Shown: positions 8,772 to 20,373, numbered from the stretch's first letter. The stretch: DNA of 64,000 bases from Hansschlegelia quercus (GCF_004310425.1 NZ_SIUB01000001.1:310001-374000); one strand, 5' to 3'. Made by a program: numbers and translations. The notes: generated from the letters alone by a model not told the origin.

Positions 8772-10157
8772 GTGACGCTCGCCGATTCCGACGCCACGCG
8801 GCTCCTTCGACCTGCGGCGCCCCTGCCGCGGCCGAAGCGGCCTCCGCTTCTCTCCGCGCTCAGGCTGCTGCGCGCCAACCCTATCGACGCGTTTTCCGAG
8901 CAGGCCTACGAGGCCGGGATCATTGACATCACGCGTGGTCGCAACCGCGTCGTGCTGGTCAACGAGCCGGCGGCGATTGAGCGGATCCTCGTCGACAATG
9001 CGCAGGCCTACGCCAAGAGCGAGCAGCAGCAGCGCAGGCTGAAGCCTGCCCTCGGCGCCGGCCTTTTGACGGCGGAAGGCGCGGAATGGCGGAGCGCGAG
9101 GCGCGTGGCGGCGCCGTTGTTCTCCCCACGCGCGATCGCGGCGCTCGGGGACGACATGGCGGTCGCCGCGGACGCGATGGTCGCCCGCTGGCGGGACCGG
9201 GCGGACGAAGCCGCGCCGCTCGATCTTTCGGCCGAGTTCCAGCGCCTCACCTACGAGATCGTCTCCCGCACCGTGTTCTCCGGGGCGCTGGACGACGACC
9301 GCGTGCGGCTGCACGCGCATATGGCGATTTATTTCGATACGATCGGCCGGATCGACATGGCGTCGGTGCTCGGCCTGCCGAAATGGTGGCCGAGCCTCTC
9401 AGCGATCAGGGCGCGTCCCTCGATCGCGTTCTTCCGCGGCGTGGTGAACCGCGTCGTCGACGCGCGGGAGGCGGAAGACCGTCAGGAAGCGGTCGATCTG
9501 CTCGACCGGCTGATGCGCGCGCCGGACCCGCAGAGCGGACGCACGCTTGCGACCCCGGCGGTCGCGGACAATGTGCTGACCTTCCTGTCGGCCGGGCACG
9601 AGACGACCGGCAACGCGCTCGCCTGGATCCTCTATCTGCTGTCGCTGTTCCCAAGCGTGGAGCGACGCGTGCGGGACGAGCTCTCGAGCCTCGCGTCCGG
9701 CGCGCCGGGACGCAAGGACATCGAGGAGAAGCTCGTCTTCACCCGCGCCGTCATCGACGAGGCGATGAGGCTCTACCCGCCCGCGCCTTTCATCGCCCGC
9801 GTCGCGCTTGAGGCGGATGAACTCGCGGGCGAGCCCGTCGCGAAGGGCACGGAAATCGTGATCTCGCCCTGGATCGCCCACCGCCGCCGCGCGACGTGGG
9901 AGGAGCCGGACCGCTTCCGCCCCGAGCGTTTCCTCCCAGACGCGGAGGAAAGGCCGCGCGGCGCGTTCATCCCGTTCGGACTGGGGCCCCGCATCTGCAT
10001 CGGCCAGGGCTTCGCGCTGCAGGAGATCGTGATCGTGCTGTCGCGCGTGCTTCCCGCTTTTCGCTTCGCGCTTGCAGCTCCCGATAAGGTGTTCCCGGTC
10101 GCCCGCATCACGCTGCAACCTGACGGCGGCATGTGGATGCGCGCGCGTCGGACCTGA
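8772..10157 (+). CDS. Cytochrome P450
   Basis: 461 aa from GTG 8772, a normal length for a soluble bacterial P450. Seen: the I-helix oxygen-activation motif SAGHETTGNAL, the K-helix ExxR in IDEAMRLYPPAP, and the heme-binding loop FIPFGLGPRICIG, whose Cys is about residue 409. No membrane anchor is evident. P450s insert oxygen into a substrate using electrons from a ferredoxin/reductase; no redox partner gene lies nearby. The PERF-like FRPERFLPD is also present. Substrate unknown; similarity to P450s acting on fatty acids or terpenoids cannot be decided by eye. The 278 bp that follow hold no gene and should contain the urtA promoter; I saw no convincing sigma-54 site there. Confidence 0.92.
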   Translation: MTLADSDATRLLRPAAPLPRPKRPPLLSALRLLRANPIDAFSEQAYEAGIIDITRGRNRVVLVNEPAAIERILVDNAQAYAKSEQQQRRLKPALGAGLLTAEGAEWRSARRVAAPLFSPRAIAALGDDMAVAADAMVARWRDRADEAAPLDLSAEFQRLTYEIVSRTVFSGALDDDRVRLHAHMAIYFDTIGRIDMASVLGLPKWWPSLSAIRARPSIAFFRGVVNRVVDAREAEDRQEAVDLLDRLMRAPDPQSGRTLATPAVADNVLTFLSAGHETTGNALAWILYLLSLFPSVERRVRDELSSLASGAPGRKDIEEKLVFTRAVIDEAMRLYPPAPFIARVALEADELAGEPVAKGTEIVISPWIAHRRRATWEEPDRFRPERFLPDAEERPRGAFIPFGLGPRICIGQGFALQEIVIVLSRVLPAFRFALAAPDKVFPVARITLQPDGGMWMRARRT

Positions 10158-10435
10158 GCTTGCTAGACGGCGTCGCTATCTGCGGCTCGGGCCGTGCCGC
10201 CATCGTGCTACAACCCCATCAAGCCGGAAGCCCGTCCGATAGGCAGTGAAAGGGCCATCTTTTCGCCCTATCGCCTCGTGCGCGGGCAAGGCGCCTCGTT
10301 CTTAATCAAAACTGAGAGCTAACGGCGCCGCGTTGCTGCGAGACTGATGCGCAACTGCCGCTTCTCCGCGCCTTGGCGCCGAGCTTGCGAAGGCTCCACG
10401 TCGTCCCTTCAGCGGACGGATCGACGGAGATCGAG

Positions 10436-11728
10436 ATGCTAAAAATAATCGGGGGAGCGGTCGCGGCCGGCGCGCTGGCGGCGGCAGCGTTATTCGGAGC
10501 CGCGGGGGCGGCTCGGGCGGCCGACGACACCATCAAGGTCGGCATTCTACATTCGCTGTCGGGCACGATGGCGATCAGCGAGTCCACGCTGAAGGACGCC
10601 ATGCTCATGCTCATCGACGAGCAGAACAAGAAGGGCGGCGTGCTCGGCAAGAAGCTCGAGCCGGTGGTCGTCGATCCCGCCTCGAACTGGCCGCTGTTCG
10701 CGGAGAAGGCGCGTGAGTTGATCGCGCAGAACAAGGTCGCGGTGGTGTTCGGCTGCTGGACGTCGGTGAGCCGCAAGTCCGTGCTCCCGGTCTTCAAGGA
10801 GCTGAATTCTGTCCTGTTCTACCCCGTGCAGTACGAGGGCGAGGAGAGCGAGCGCAACGTGTTCTACACCGGCGCCGCCCCCAACCAGCAGGCGATCCCG
10901 GCCGTCGACTATCTGATGAAGGAAGAAGGCGTGAAGCGCTGGGTGCTCGCCGGCACCGACTATGTCTATCCGCGCACGACGAACAAGATCCTCGAGGCCT
11001 ACCTCAAGGAGAAAGGCGTCGCGGCCGAAGACATCATGATCAACTACACGCCGTTCGGTCATTCCGACTGGCAGACGATCGTGTCCGACATCAAGAAGTT
11101 CGGGTCTGAGGGCAAGAAGACCGCGGTCGTCTCCACCATCAACGGCGACGCCAACGTGCCGTTCTACAAGGAGCTCGGCAATCAGGGCGTGAAGGCAACC
11201 GATATCCCCGTCATCGCCTTCTCGGTCGGCGAAGAGGAGCTCGCGGGCATCGACACTGCGCCGCTCGTCGGCCACCTCGCGGCGTGGAACTACTTCATGT
11301 CCGTCGACACGCCGGAGAACAAGGACTTCATCGCCAAATGGCAGACCTTCACCAAGAACCCGAAACGCGTGACCAATGACCCGATGGAAGCGCACTACAT
11401 CGGCTTCAACATGTGGGTGAAGGCGGTCGAAAAAGCGGGCTCCACGGACCCTGACAAGGTCATCGACGCGCTTCCCGGCACGGAGCAGGCGAACCTGACC
11501 GGCGGCGTGTCCAAGATGCTGCCGAACCACCACATCACCAAGCCGGTGCTGATCGGCGAAATCCGTGACGACGGCCAGTTCGACGTTGTGGAGAAGACCC
11601 CCGATCTCGTGCCGGGCGACGCCTGGTCGGACTTCCTGCCCGGCTCGAAGGACCTTGAGGCCGACTGGGTCACGCTCAAGTGCGGCAACTACAACACCAA
11701 GACCAAGAAGTGCGGCGGGGGCGCCTGA
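10436..11728 (+). CDS. urtA: Urea ABC transporter substrate-binding protein UrtA
   Basis: 430 aa from ATG 10436, with a GGAGA just upstream and a long Ala-rich signal peptide ending ARAADD at about residue 30. The mature protein begins IKVGILHSLSGTMAISE, and VVFGCWTSVSRKSVLPVF and FYPVQYEGEE are strongly UrtA-like (type 1 periplasmic binding fold). It captures urea in the periplasm for the UrtBC permease. First gene of the twelve-gene-equivalent urea unit. It is separated from urtB by a strong hairpin, which could keep this subunit in excess. Confidence 0.95.
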   Translation: MLKIIGGAVAAGALAAAALFGAAGAARAADDTIKVGILHSLSGTMAISESTLKDAMLMLIDEQNKKGGVLGKKLEPVVVDPASNWPLFAEKARELIAQNKVAVVFGCWTSVSRKSVLPVFKELNSVLFYPVQYEGEESERNVFYTGAAPNQQAIPAVDYLMKEEGVKRWVLAGTDYVYPRTTNKILEAYLKEKGVAAEDIMINYTPFGHSDWQTIVSDIKKFGSEGKKTAVVSTINGDANVPFYKELGNQGVKATDIPVIAFSVGEEELAGIDTAPLVGHLAAWNYFMSVDTPENKDFIAKWQTFTKNPKRVTNDPMEAHYIGFNMWVKAVEKAGSTDPDKVIDALPGTEQANLTGGVSKMLPNHHITKPVLIGEIRDDGQFDVVEKTPDLVPGDAWSDFLPGSKDLEADWVTLKCGNYNTKTKKCGGGA

Positions 11729-11748
11729 GCCCGCCCTGCTTAAGCTCC

Positions 11749-11785
11749 GCGGCCGGCGCGTCCTCCCGCGCGTCGGCCGCGCTTT
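11749..11785 (+). terminator. Hairpin between urtA and urtB (attenuator or mRNA-stabilising stem)
   Basis: Arms 11749-11760 and 11769-11780 pair over 12 bp (outer GCGGCCG/CGGCCGC, inner CGCG, one G-U) around an 8-nt loop, followed by GCGCTTT. The T run is short, so partial termination or 3' protection of the urtA message is more likely than a full stop. Confidence 0.5.
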
Positions 11786-11794
11786 CTCCTGGAA

Positions 11795-13420
11795 ATGGTG
11801 GCGCCGCCCATGCTCTCCGGTCTTGTCCGGCTGATCGCCTTCGCCGCCTTCTGCGCAGCGCTTGTCGCGGGCCCGGCGTGCGCCGACGCAATCGACGACG
11901 CGCTGAGTGGCTTCACCACCGACAAATATGACGACACGGACAAAGCTCTGCAGGGCCTCGTCGCGACCGCTGCGCCGAACGGCCTTGCGGTGATCGAAGC
12001 GCTCGCCGCAGGACGGCTCCTATTCGATCCAGAGAGCAAGACCGTCCTCTACAAGGACGCCTCCGGCGCTCTGAAGCTCGCCAAGACCGGCGAGCCCGCC
12101 CCGGCCGAACTCGCGGGCAAACCCCTGAAGACCGTGCGCGTCAACAACCGCCTTCGCCGCGCAGTCGACGCCGCCGGTGGCGCATTCGAGCTGCGCTCGC
12201 CCGATGCGGCCAAGCGCGCCGCCGCCGCCCGCGCGGTGTTCAAGACGCGCGAGTCAACCGCCCTCCCCGCGATCGACCACGCGCTCGCCGACGAGAAGGA
12301 CGCTGCGGCGAAGAAGGCCCTAGAGCAGGCCCGCGCCGCGATCATCCTTGGCAAGGCGGACGCGCCCGAAGCAGAGCGGGCCGCCGCCGCCGCGACCGTC
12401 GCCTCCGTCGCCGATCCAGACGCTCTCGCCGCGCTCCGCACCCTGCCCGCCGACACGCCCGTCTCCGTCAAGGCCGCGGCCGAAAAGGGCGTCGCCGCGA
12501 TCGAGCGCTGGGCCACGGTCGCCAACGTCATCCAGAACCTCGTCTACGGCATGTCGCTCGGCTCCGTGCTGCTGCTCGCAGCCATCGGCCTCGCCATCAC
12601 CTTCGGCGTCATGGGCGTGATCAACATGGCGCATGGCGAAATGGTGATGATCGGCGCCTATGCGACCTTCCTCACGCAGAGCCTGATCGGCGCCTACCTA
12701 CCCGCGCTGAACAGCGCCTCGCTCGTCATCGCGATCCCCGTCGCCTTCTTGGTCGCGGGCGCCGTCGGGGCGCTGATCGAGCGCACGGTGATCCGCTTCC
12801 TCTACGGCCGTCCGCTCGAGACGTTGCTCGCAACCTGGGGCGTCAGCCTGATCCTTCAGCAGGCCGTCCGCTCGGTGTTCGGGCCGAGCAATCGCACCGT
12901 GCAGACGCCGGAATGGCTGCAAGGCTCGATCGAAATCCTCGGCGTGTCGCTGACATGGAACCGCATCGCGATCATCCTGTTCGCGCTCGCCGTGTTCTTC
13001 GCGCTCCAGCTTCTCCTGCGGCGCACCAGCCTCGGGCTGCAGGTCCGCGCGGTGACGCAGAACCGGCGCATGGCGGGCTCGATGGGCATCCGCACGCCGC
13101 GCGTCGACGCGATGACCTTCGGCCTCGGCTCCGGCGTCGCCGGCATCGCGGGCGTGGCGCTCAGCCAGATCGACAATGTCAGTCCCAACCTCGGCCAGAA
13201 CTACATCATCGACAGCTTCCTGGTCGTCGTGTTCGGCGGCGTCGGCAATCTTTGGGGCACGCTTGTCGGCGCGCTCTCGATCGGCGTCGCGAACAAGCTG
13301 CTGGAGCCCTTCGCCGGCGCGGTGCTGGGCAAGATCATCCTGCTGATCGCGATCATCCTGTTCATCCAGAAGAAGCCCCGCGGCCTGTTCGCGCTCAAGG
13401 GAAGGGCTGTCGAAGCATGA
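11795..13420 (+). CDS. urtB: Urea ABC transporter permease UrtB
   Basis: 541 aa. A signal-like segment (LVRLIAFAAFCAALVAGPACA) and ~200 residues of Ala-rich periplasmic sequence precede the LivH-type permease core, which starts near residue 245 with NLVYGMSLGSVLLLAAIGLAI and contains GVMGVINMAHGEMVMIGAY and VVVFGGVGNLWGTLVGA. The N-terminal extension is a known UrtB feature that distinguishes it from LivH. It forms the membrane channel with UrtC. ATG 11795 is used; ATG 11810 is an alternative that keeps the signal peptide. The stop overlaps the urtC start (ATGA). Confidence 0.93.
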   Translation: MVAPPMLSGLVRLIAFAAFCAALVAGPACADAIDDALSGFTTDKYDDTDKALQGLVATAAPNGLAVIEALAAGRLLFDPESKTVLYKDASGALKLAKTGEPAPAELAGKPLKTVRVNNRLRRAVDAAGGAFELRSPDAAKRAAAARAVFKTRESTALPAIDHALADEKDAAAKKALEQARAAIILGKADAPEAERAAAAATVASVADPDALAALRTLPADTPVSVKAAAEKGVAAIERWATVANVIQNLVYGMSLGSVLLLAAIGLAITFGVMGVINMAHGEMVMIGAYATFLTQSLIGAYLPALNSASLVIAIPVAFLVAGAVGALIERTVIRFLYGRPLETLLATWGVSLILQQAVRSVFGPSNRTVQTPEWLQGSIEILGVSLTWNRIAIILFALAVFFALQLLLRRTSLGLQVRAVTQNRRMAGSMGIRTPRVDAMTFGLGSGVAGIAGVALSQIDNVSPNLGQNYIIDSFLVVVFGGVGNLWGTLVGALSIGVANKLLEPFAGAVLGKIILLIAIILFIQKKPRGLFALKGRAVEA

Positions 13421-14568
13421 GCCGCTATCGCCTGATCGACGGCGCGGGGCTCATCTTCCTCGCGATCGTGCTTGCGCTCGCGGTGCTGGTGCCGGCGTCG
13501 AACCTGTGGCTCGCCCCGGACTCGGCCCTGCACATCCCGGACTATCTGGTCCCGCTGCTGGGCAAGTACCTCGCCTTCGCTCTGCTCGCCCTCGCGCTCG
13601 ATCTCGTCTGGGGCTATTGCGGCATCCTCTCGCTCGGTCACGGCGCGTTCTTCGCGCTCGGCGGCTACGCGATGGGCATGTACCTGATGCGCCAGATCGG
13701 CTCGCGCGGCGTCTACGGAAACCTGGTGCTGCCCGACTTCATGGTGTTCCTGAACTGGCAGGAGCTGCCATGGTTCTGGCTGGGCTTCGACCACTTCTGG
13801 TTCGCGTGCCTGGTGGCGATCGCCGTGCCCGGCCTGCTGGCTTTCGGCTTCGGCTGGCTCGCCTTCCGCTCCCGCGTCACGGGCGTCTATCTCTCGATCA
13901 TCACGCAGGCCATGACCTTTGCGCTGATGCTCGCCTTCTTCCGCAACGACATGGGCTTTGGCGGCAATAACGGCCTCACCGACTTCAAGGAGATCGTCGG
14001 TTACCCGCTGCAATGGGCGGAGACGCGCGCGGCTCTGTTCGCGGCCACCGCCGTCGCGCTGGCGCTCGGCTACCTGCTCGCCCGCTGGGTGGTGACGTCG
14101 AAGCTCGGCAAGGTCGTCGTCGCTGTGCGCGACGCCGAGAGCCGGACACGGTTCATCGGCTACCGGGTCGAGAACTACAAGCTAGTGGTCTTCACGCTTT
14201 CCGCCATGATCGCCGGCGTCGCCGGGGCGCTCTACGTGCCACAGGTCGGCATCATCAACCCATCAGAGTTTGCGCCGGCGAACTCGATCGAGGCGGTGAT
14301 CTGGGTCGCAGTTGGCGGGCGCGGCACGCTGGTGGGGGCCGCGCTCGGCGCCGTCATCGTCAACGCCGGCAAGACCTGGTTCACGGGCGCCCTGCCCTCG
14401 CTTTGGCTATTCGCGCTCGGCGGCCTGTTCGTCGCGACCACGCTGCTCATCCCGAAGGGCGTGGTCGGGGCGGTGACGGACATTCTCGGCATCAGGCGCA
14501 AGAGCGAACTGCCGGCGGCGCCCGGCGTCGTCGCTCCGAAGACCGCGCCCGCGGAGCCCGCGCAATGA
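13417..14568 (+). CDS. urtC: Urea ABC transporter permease UrtC
   Basis: 383 aa from ATG 13417, overlapping the urtB stop. LivM-type permease with several membrane segments: LAFALLALALDLVWGYCGILSLGHGAFFALGGY, then FRSRVTGVYLSIITQA, FGGNNGLTDF and IWVAVGGRGTLVGAALGA. FGGNNGLTDF in particular is typical of UrtC. Pairs with UrtB in the inner membrane. The C-terminal tail is Pro/Ala-rich and ends with the 4-bp overlap into urtD. Confidence 0.93.
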   Translation: MSRYRLIDGAGLIFLAIVLALAVLVPASNLWLAPDSALHIPDYLVPLLGKYLAFALLALALDLVWGYCGILSLGHGAFFALGGYAMGMYLMRQIGSRGVYGNLVLPDFMVFLNWQELPWFWLGFDHFWFACLVAIAVPGLLAFGFGWLAFRSRVTGVYLSIITQAMTFALMLAFFRNDMGFGGNNGLTDFKEIVGYPLQWAETRAALFAATAVALALGYLLARWVVTSKLGKVVVAVRDAESRTRFIGYRVENYKLVVFTLSAMIAGVAGALYVPQVGIINPSEFAPANSIEAVIWVAVGGRGTLVGAALGAVIVNAGKTWFTGALPSLWLFALGGLFVATTLLIPKGVVGAVTDILGIRRKSELPAAPGVVAPKTAPAEPAQ

Positions 14569-15323
14569 CGATCGGCGGGGAGGTCACCAGCGCGCTGCTC
14601 TATCTCGACGACGTCTCCGTCACCTTCGACGGCTTCCGCGCGCTGAACAGGCTGTCCTTGTCGATCGGCGCCAACGAGATGCGCGCGATCATCGGCCCGA
14701 ACGGCGCCGGCAAGACCACGATGATGGACGTCATCACCGGCAAGACCCGGCCGAACACCGGGACCGCCTTGTTCCAGGCGCGGCACGATCTCACCCGCCT
14801 CGACGAGGCGTCGATCTCGCAGCTCGGCATCGGCCGCAAGTTCCAGACCCCGACCGTGTTCGACATGCACACGGTCGAAGACAACATCCTGCTCGCGCTG
14901 AAGACGGACCGGAGGCCGTTCCCCGTGCTGTTCTCCAAGCGCACGCGGGAAGAGAAGGAGCGTATCGACGCGCTGCTTGAGCGCGTGCGCCTCACCGCCT
15001 CGCGCCATCGCAGCGCAGGCGAGCTTAGCCACGGCCAGAAGCAGTGGCTCGAGATCGGCATGCTGCTCGCGCAGGAGCCGAAGCTGCTGCTGGTCGACGA
15101 GCCCGCCGCGGGGATGACCGACCAGGAGACCGCCGACACCGCCGACCTGCTGCGCGAGATCGCCAAGACCGCGTCGGTGGTCGTGGTCGAGCACGACATG
15201 GTGTTCGTGCGCGACCTCGGCGTGAAGGTCACTTGCCTGCACGAGGGTTCGGTGCTCGCCGAAGGCTCGCTCGACGCGGTCTCGGCGAACGAGCGGGTGA
15301 TCGAAGTCTATCTGGGGCGCTGA
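14565..15323 (+). CDS. urtD: Urea ABC transporter ATP-binding protein UrtD
   Basis: 252 aa. Walker A GPNGAGKTT, Q-loop in GRKFQTPTVFDMHTVEDN, signature LSHGQKQW (His in place of the usual Gly, as is common in UrtD), Walker B LLLVDEPAAGMTD and H-loop VVVEHDMVFVRDLG. KFQTPTVF is a good marker separating UrtD from LivG. It powers import with UrtE. ATG 14565 overlaps the urtC stop; 4 bp separate its stop from urtE. Confidence 0.94.
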   Translation: MTIGGEVTSALLYLDDVSVTFDGFRALNRLSLSIGANEMRAIIGPNGAGKTTMMDVITGKTRPNTGTALFQARHDLTRLDEASISQLGIGRKFQTPTVFDMHTVEDNILLALKTDRRPFPVLFSKRTREEKERIDALLERVRLTASRHRSAGELSHGQKQWLEIGMLLAQEPKLLLVDEPAAGMTDQETADTADLLREIAKTASVVVVEHDMVFVRDLGVKVTCLHEGSVLAEGSLDAVSANERVIEVYLGR

Positions 15324-15327
15324 GACC

Positions 15328-16023
15328 ATGCTGAAGGTCGACGACATCTCGCTGCATTACGGCTCCGCCCGCGCGCTGAAAGGCGTCTCGGTCGAGGCGA
15401 ACGCCGGCGAGGTCACTTGCGTGCTCGGGCGCAACGGCGTCGGCAAGACGTCGCTGCTGCGCGCCATCGCCGGCCACCGGCCGATCTCAGGCGGCTCGAT
15501 CAGCTTCGGGGGTCGCTCGCTTCAGGGCCTTCGCCCTTACGACCGCGCGAGCCTCGGCATTGCTTACGTGCCGCAGGGCCGCGAGATCTTTCCGCTGCTC
15601 ACCGTCCGCGAGAACCTCGAGACCGGCTTCGCGCCGCTGAAGCGCGCCGAGCGGACCATTCCCGACGAGATCTTCGAACTGTTTCCCGTGCTGAAGAGCA
15701 TGCTTCACCGGCGCGGCGGCGACCTTTCCGGCGGCCAGCAGCAGCAGCTCGCGATCGGCCGCGCGCTCGTGACGCGGCCGAAGCTGCTGGTGCTCGACGA
15801 GCCGACCGAGGGCATCCAGCCCTCGATCATCAAGGACATCGGTCGCGCGATCCGCTACTTGCGGAGCAAGGGCACGATGGCCATCGTGCTGGTCGAGCAG
15901 TATTTCGACTTCGCCCAGGAGCTCGCGGACCGCTTCATCGTGATGGAGCGCGGCGAGGTTGTGGAGAGCGGCGACGCCAAGGCGCTCCAGGGGGACAATG
16001 TACGCCAGCGCCTCGCCTTCTGA
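15328..16023 (+). CDS. urtE: Urea ABC transporter ATP-binding protein UrtE
   Basis: 231 aa. Walker A GRNGVGKTS, YVPQGREIFPLLTVRENL, signature LSGGQQQQLAIGRAL, Walker B LLVLDEPTEGIQPSII. The NGVGKTSLL and PTEGIQPSI variants are characteristic of UrtE rather than LivF. Its last 26 bp overlap the beginning of ureD, linking the transporter and urease genes translationally. Confidence 0.94.
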   Translation: MLKVDDISLHYGSARALKGVSVEANAGEVTCVLGRNGVGKTSLLRAIAGHRPISGGSISFGGRSLQGLRPYDRASLGIAYVPQGREIFPLLTVRENLETGFAPLKRAERTIPDEIFELFPVLKSMLHRRGGDLSGGQQQQLAIGRALVTRPKLLVLDEPTEGIQPSIIKDIGRAIRYLRSKGTMAIVLVEQYFDFAQELADRFIVMERGEVVESGDAKALQGDNVRQRLAF

Positions 16024-16873
16024 GGTTTTGGAGCGCGAGCCGCCCCAGCCTTCGCAGTCCGAAGACGCCTCCCGTCGCCAGCGCGCGGACGGCTCGATCG
16101 TGGTCCGGGCCGAAGCGTCCCGCGGCGTTTCCCGCGCGGCGCGTGTCGCCGAAAGCGGCGCGGCGCGCTTGCGCCTGCCGCGTTCCGAGCACGGGCTCGA
16201 CGGGGTGATGCTGAACGTCGCCGGCGGCCTCGCCTGCGGCGACCGGATGCGCGTCGCGGCCGACGTCGGACCGGGCGCCGCGCTTACGCTTTCGACGCCT
16301 GGCGCCGAGCGCGTCTACCGCTCGGACGGACCGGTCACCGAGGTCTCAACGCGGCTCGCCATCGAGCCAGGCGGCGCGCTCGCCTGGGTCCCGCAGGAGA
16401 CGATCCTGTTCGACCACGCCCGCCTCGCCCGCAGGCTGGATGCCGACATCGCCCGCGACGGCCGCCTCACGGTCTACGAAGCCGTCATGTTCGGCCGCAC
16501 GGCGCGCGGCGAAACCGTGGAGAGCGGCCAGTTCGACGATTGCTGGCGCGTGCGCCGCGACAACAAGCTCGTCTTCGCCGACCGGCTGCGGATCGCGGGC
16601 GCGGTGCGCGAATTGATGGCGAAGCGGACCGTGGCCGCCGGAGCGACGACACTTGCGACGCTGCTCCATGTCGCGCCGGACGCGGAAGCCCTGCTCGACC
16701 CGGTCCGCGCCGCGCTGGAGGGCCACCCGGCAGTAGAGTCGGGCGTCAGCGCCTGGAACGGCATGCTGGTCGTCCGCTTCCTTGCGGCGCGCACGGAAGC
16801 GTTGCGCGACGCTTCGCGCAGCGTGCTGCCCTTGCTTCTTGGGCGGCCTCTGCCGAGGGTATGGTCATGTTAA
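15998..16873 (+). CDS. ureD: Urease accessory protein UreD
   Basis: 291 aa from ATG 15998, which has GGGGAC in front and lies inside the end of urtE; an open frame extends upstream but starting there would lengthen the overlap. Seen: [41 protein letters not shown] and [14 protein letters not shown], all UreD landmarks. UreD (UreH) binds apo-urease and, with UreF and UreG, forms the complex that carbamylates the active-site lysine and delivers nickel. Cytoplasmic. The long Arg/Ser-rich N-terminus before residue ~40 is poorly conserved. Confidence 0.92.
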   Translation: MYASASPSEVLEREPPQPSQSEDASRRQRADGSIVVRAEASRGVSRAARVAESGAARLRLPRSEHGLDGVMLNVAGGLACGDRMRVAADVGPGAALTLSTPGAERVYRSDGPVTEVSTRLAIEPGGALAWVPQETILFDHARLARRLDADIARDGRLTVYEAVMFGRTARGETVESGQFDDCWRVRRDNKLVFADRLRIAGAVRELMAKRTVAAGATTLATLLHVAPDAEALLDPVRAALEGHPAVESGVSAWNGMLVVRFLAARTEALRDASRSVLPLLLGRPLPRVWSC

Positions 16874-16886
16874 CGGGGGCCCGATC

Positions 16887-17506
16887 GTGAACCTGACCAA
16901 CCGCGAGAAGGACAAGCTGCTGGTCGCGATGGCGGCGATCGTCGCGCGCAACCGGCTGGAGCGGGGGGTGAAGCTCAACCACCCCGAGTCGATCGCGCTG
17001 ATCACCGATTTCGTCGTGGAAGGCGCCCGCGACGGCAAGACCGTCGCCCAATTGATGGAGGCCGGCGCGCATGTGCTGACGAGCGATCAGGTCATGGATG
17101 GCGTGCCGGAGATGATCGACGACATCCAGGTCGAGGCGACGTTCCCGGACGGCACCAAGCTCGTCACCGTGCACAACCCGATCCGCGGCCCGGCGTCAGA
17201 GATGGCGGCGGGCGAAGTCGTCGCCGTCTCCGGCGAGATCGAGCTGAACGCAGGCGCGGAGACCATGACCGTCCAGGTCGCGAACACCGGCGACAGGCCG
17301 ATTCAGGTCGGCAGCCACTACCACTTCGCCGAAACCAACGCGGCGCTTGAATTCGACCGCGCGGCCGCCCGCGGCATGCGCCTCGACATCGCGTCCGGCA
17401 CGGCCGTGCGCTTCGAGCCGGGCCAGACGCGGACCGTCACCCTCGTGCCCTTCGTCGGCGCAAGACAAGTGTTCGGCTTCCGGCAGGACGTGATGGGAGC
17501 GCTCTG

Positions 17507-17507
<1 letters not shown>
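16887..17507 (+). CDS. ureAB: Fused urease gamma-beta subunit (UreA-UreB)
   Basis: 206 aa from GTG 16887. Residues 1-100 are UreA ([60 protein letters not shown]). Residues ~101-206 are UreB ([62 protein letters not shown]). In most bacteria these are separate; a fusion of this order is known from Helicobacter. Both halves are complete and in one frame, so it looks genuine. With UreC it makes the nickel urease that hydrolyses urea to ammonia and carbamate. The stop overlaps ureC (TGATG). Confidence 0.93.
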
Positions 17508-19219
<1,712 letters not shown>

Positions 19220-19244
19220 AAAGCGTTGTGCGTCGCTGCATCAT

Positions 19245-19694
19245 ATGACACGCGCCGTATCCGTCCTGCGTCGCCCTGCGGTGAAGACCGCCGCCGTCTC
19301 CGACGCCATCACGCTCGACCATGAGGCCCGTGGCCGGCGGCGGCTCGCGATGACGACGGATGCCGGCCTCGACTTCCTGCTCGACCTGCCCCGCCCCATG
19401 GCGCTCGACGACGGCGACGCGCTGGCGTTGGAGGACGGAAGGCTGGTGCTTGTCCGCGCCGCTGAGGAGGAGGTCGTTGAGATCACCGCCGCGACGCCCT
19501 TGAGGCTTGCCAAGATCGCCTGGCACCTCGGCAACCGGCACACGCCGGCGGAGGTGACGGAGGACGCGATCTACGTCGCGCCCGACCATGTGCTGGTGGA
19601 GATGGTGCGCGGCCTTGGCGGGACGACGCGGCCGATGAAGCGGCCATTCAGACCAGAACTCGGCGCCTATTCCCACGGGCACGACCATGGGTGA
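19245..19694 (+). CDS. ureE: Urease accessory protein UreE
   Basis: 149 aa. Recognised by [21 protein letters not shown]-like and [17 protein letters not shown] segments, [15 protein letters not shown] and APDHVLVEM (peptide- and nickel-binding domains). The C-terminus ends in a short HGHDHG tail, far shorter than the His-rich tails of some UreE proteins, so nickel storage is probably modest. Nickel metallochaperone that hands the metal to UreG/UreD/UreF. ATG 19245 is chosen; the end overlaps ureF by 8 bp. Confidence 0.9.
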   Translation: MTRAVSVLRRPAVKTAAVSDAITLDHEARGRRRLAMTTDAGLDFLLDLPRPMALDDGDALALEDGRLVLVRAAEEEVVEITAATPLRLAKIAWHLGNRHTPAEVTEDAIYVAPDHVLVEMVRGLGGTTRPMKRPFRPELGAYSHGHDHG

Positions 19695-20373
19695 CGGCGG
19701 CGCCGCGCTGCTTCCCCTGTTCGCCTGGCTCACGCCTGCTTTTCCGGTCGGCGGCTACGCATACAGCCACGGGCTTGAGCAGGCGGTGGAGGACGGCGAC
19801 GTCCGCGACGCGGCAAGCCTCGAAATCTGGCTCGGCGAGGCGCTTGAATTGGGTTTCGCGCGCAACGACGCGATCCTGCTGATCACTGCGCACCGCGCCG
19901 TCTTGAGCGATGACCTGAGGACGCTTGGCGAAACGAACGAGCTTGCGCTCGCTTTCGCGCCGACGCGCGAGCTTAATCTCGAGACCAGTCAACAGGGACG
20001 CAGCTTCCTCGACGCGACGCTCGCGGCATGGCCGAATCCGCGGCTCGCCCTCGCCGCTGAGGCTCTTCCAGGCGAGGTCGCCTACCCCATCGCCGTCGGC
20101 GTCGCGTCGGCTGCGCACGATATCCCGGCGGAGAACGCCGCGGCCGCCTTCCTGCTGGCGATCTCGCAGGCGCTGGTCTCCGCCGGGGTCAGGCTGGCGC
20201 CCGTCGGCCAGACATCCGGCGCGAAGATCGTCGCGCGCCTCGCCCCCCTCGTCAGCAGGCTCGCCGCGGGAGCTATGGCCGCCACAATCGACGACCTCGC
20301 CAGCGCCACATTCAGGCTCGATCTCGGCTCCGCCCGCCACGAGACGCAATATACGAGGCTGTTCCGCTCATGA
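19687..20373 (+). CDS. ureF: Urease accessory protein UreF
   Basis: 228 aa. [30 protein letters not shown] is the standard UreF start (given in part), with [16 protein letters not shown] and [14 protein letters not shown] later. All-helical GTPase-regulating factor in the UreD-UreF-UreG complex. ATG 19687 lies within the end of ureE and the stop overlaps ureG by 4 bp. Confidence 0.92.
   Translation: MGDGGAALLPLFAWLTPAFPVGGYAYSHGLEQAVEDGDVRDAASLEIWLGEALELGFARNDAILLITAHRAVLSDDLRTLGETNELALAFAPTRELNLETSQQGRSFLDATLAAWPNPRLALAAEALPGEVAYPIAVGVASAAHDIPAENAAAAFLLAISQALVSAGVRLAPVGQTSGAKIVARLAPLVSRLAAGAMAATIDDLASATFRLDLGSARHETQYTRLFRS

Noticed and set aside
10158-10435. Sigma-54 (NtrC-type) promoter before urtA
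   Set aside because: Nitrogen control is expected, but no GG-N10-GC element in a TGGC...TTGC context was found.
10347-10442. 31-codon Arg-rich frame overlapping the urtA start
   Set aside because: No ribosome site. It is similar to what chance gives in GC-rich DNA, with less support than the frame at 52723.
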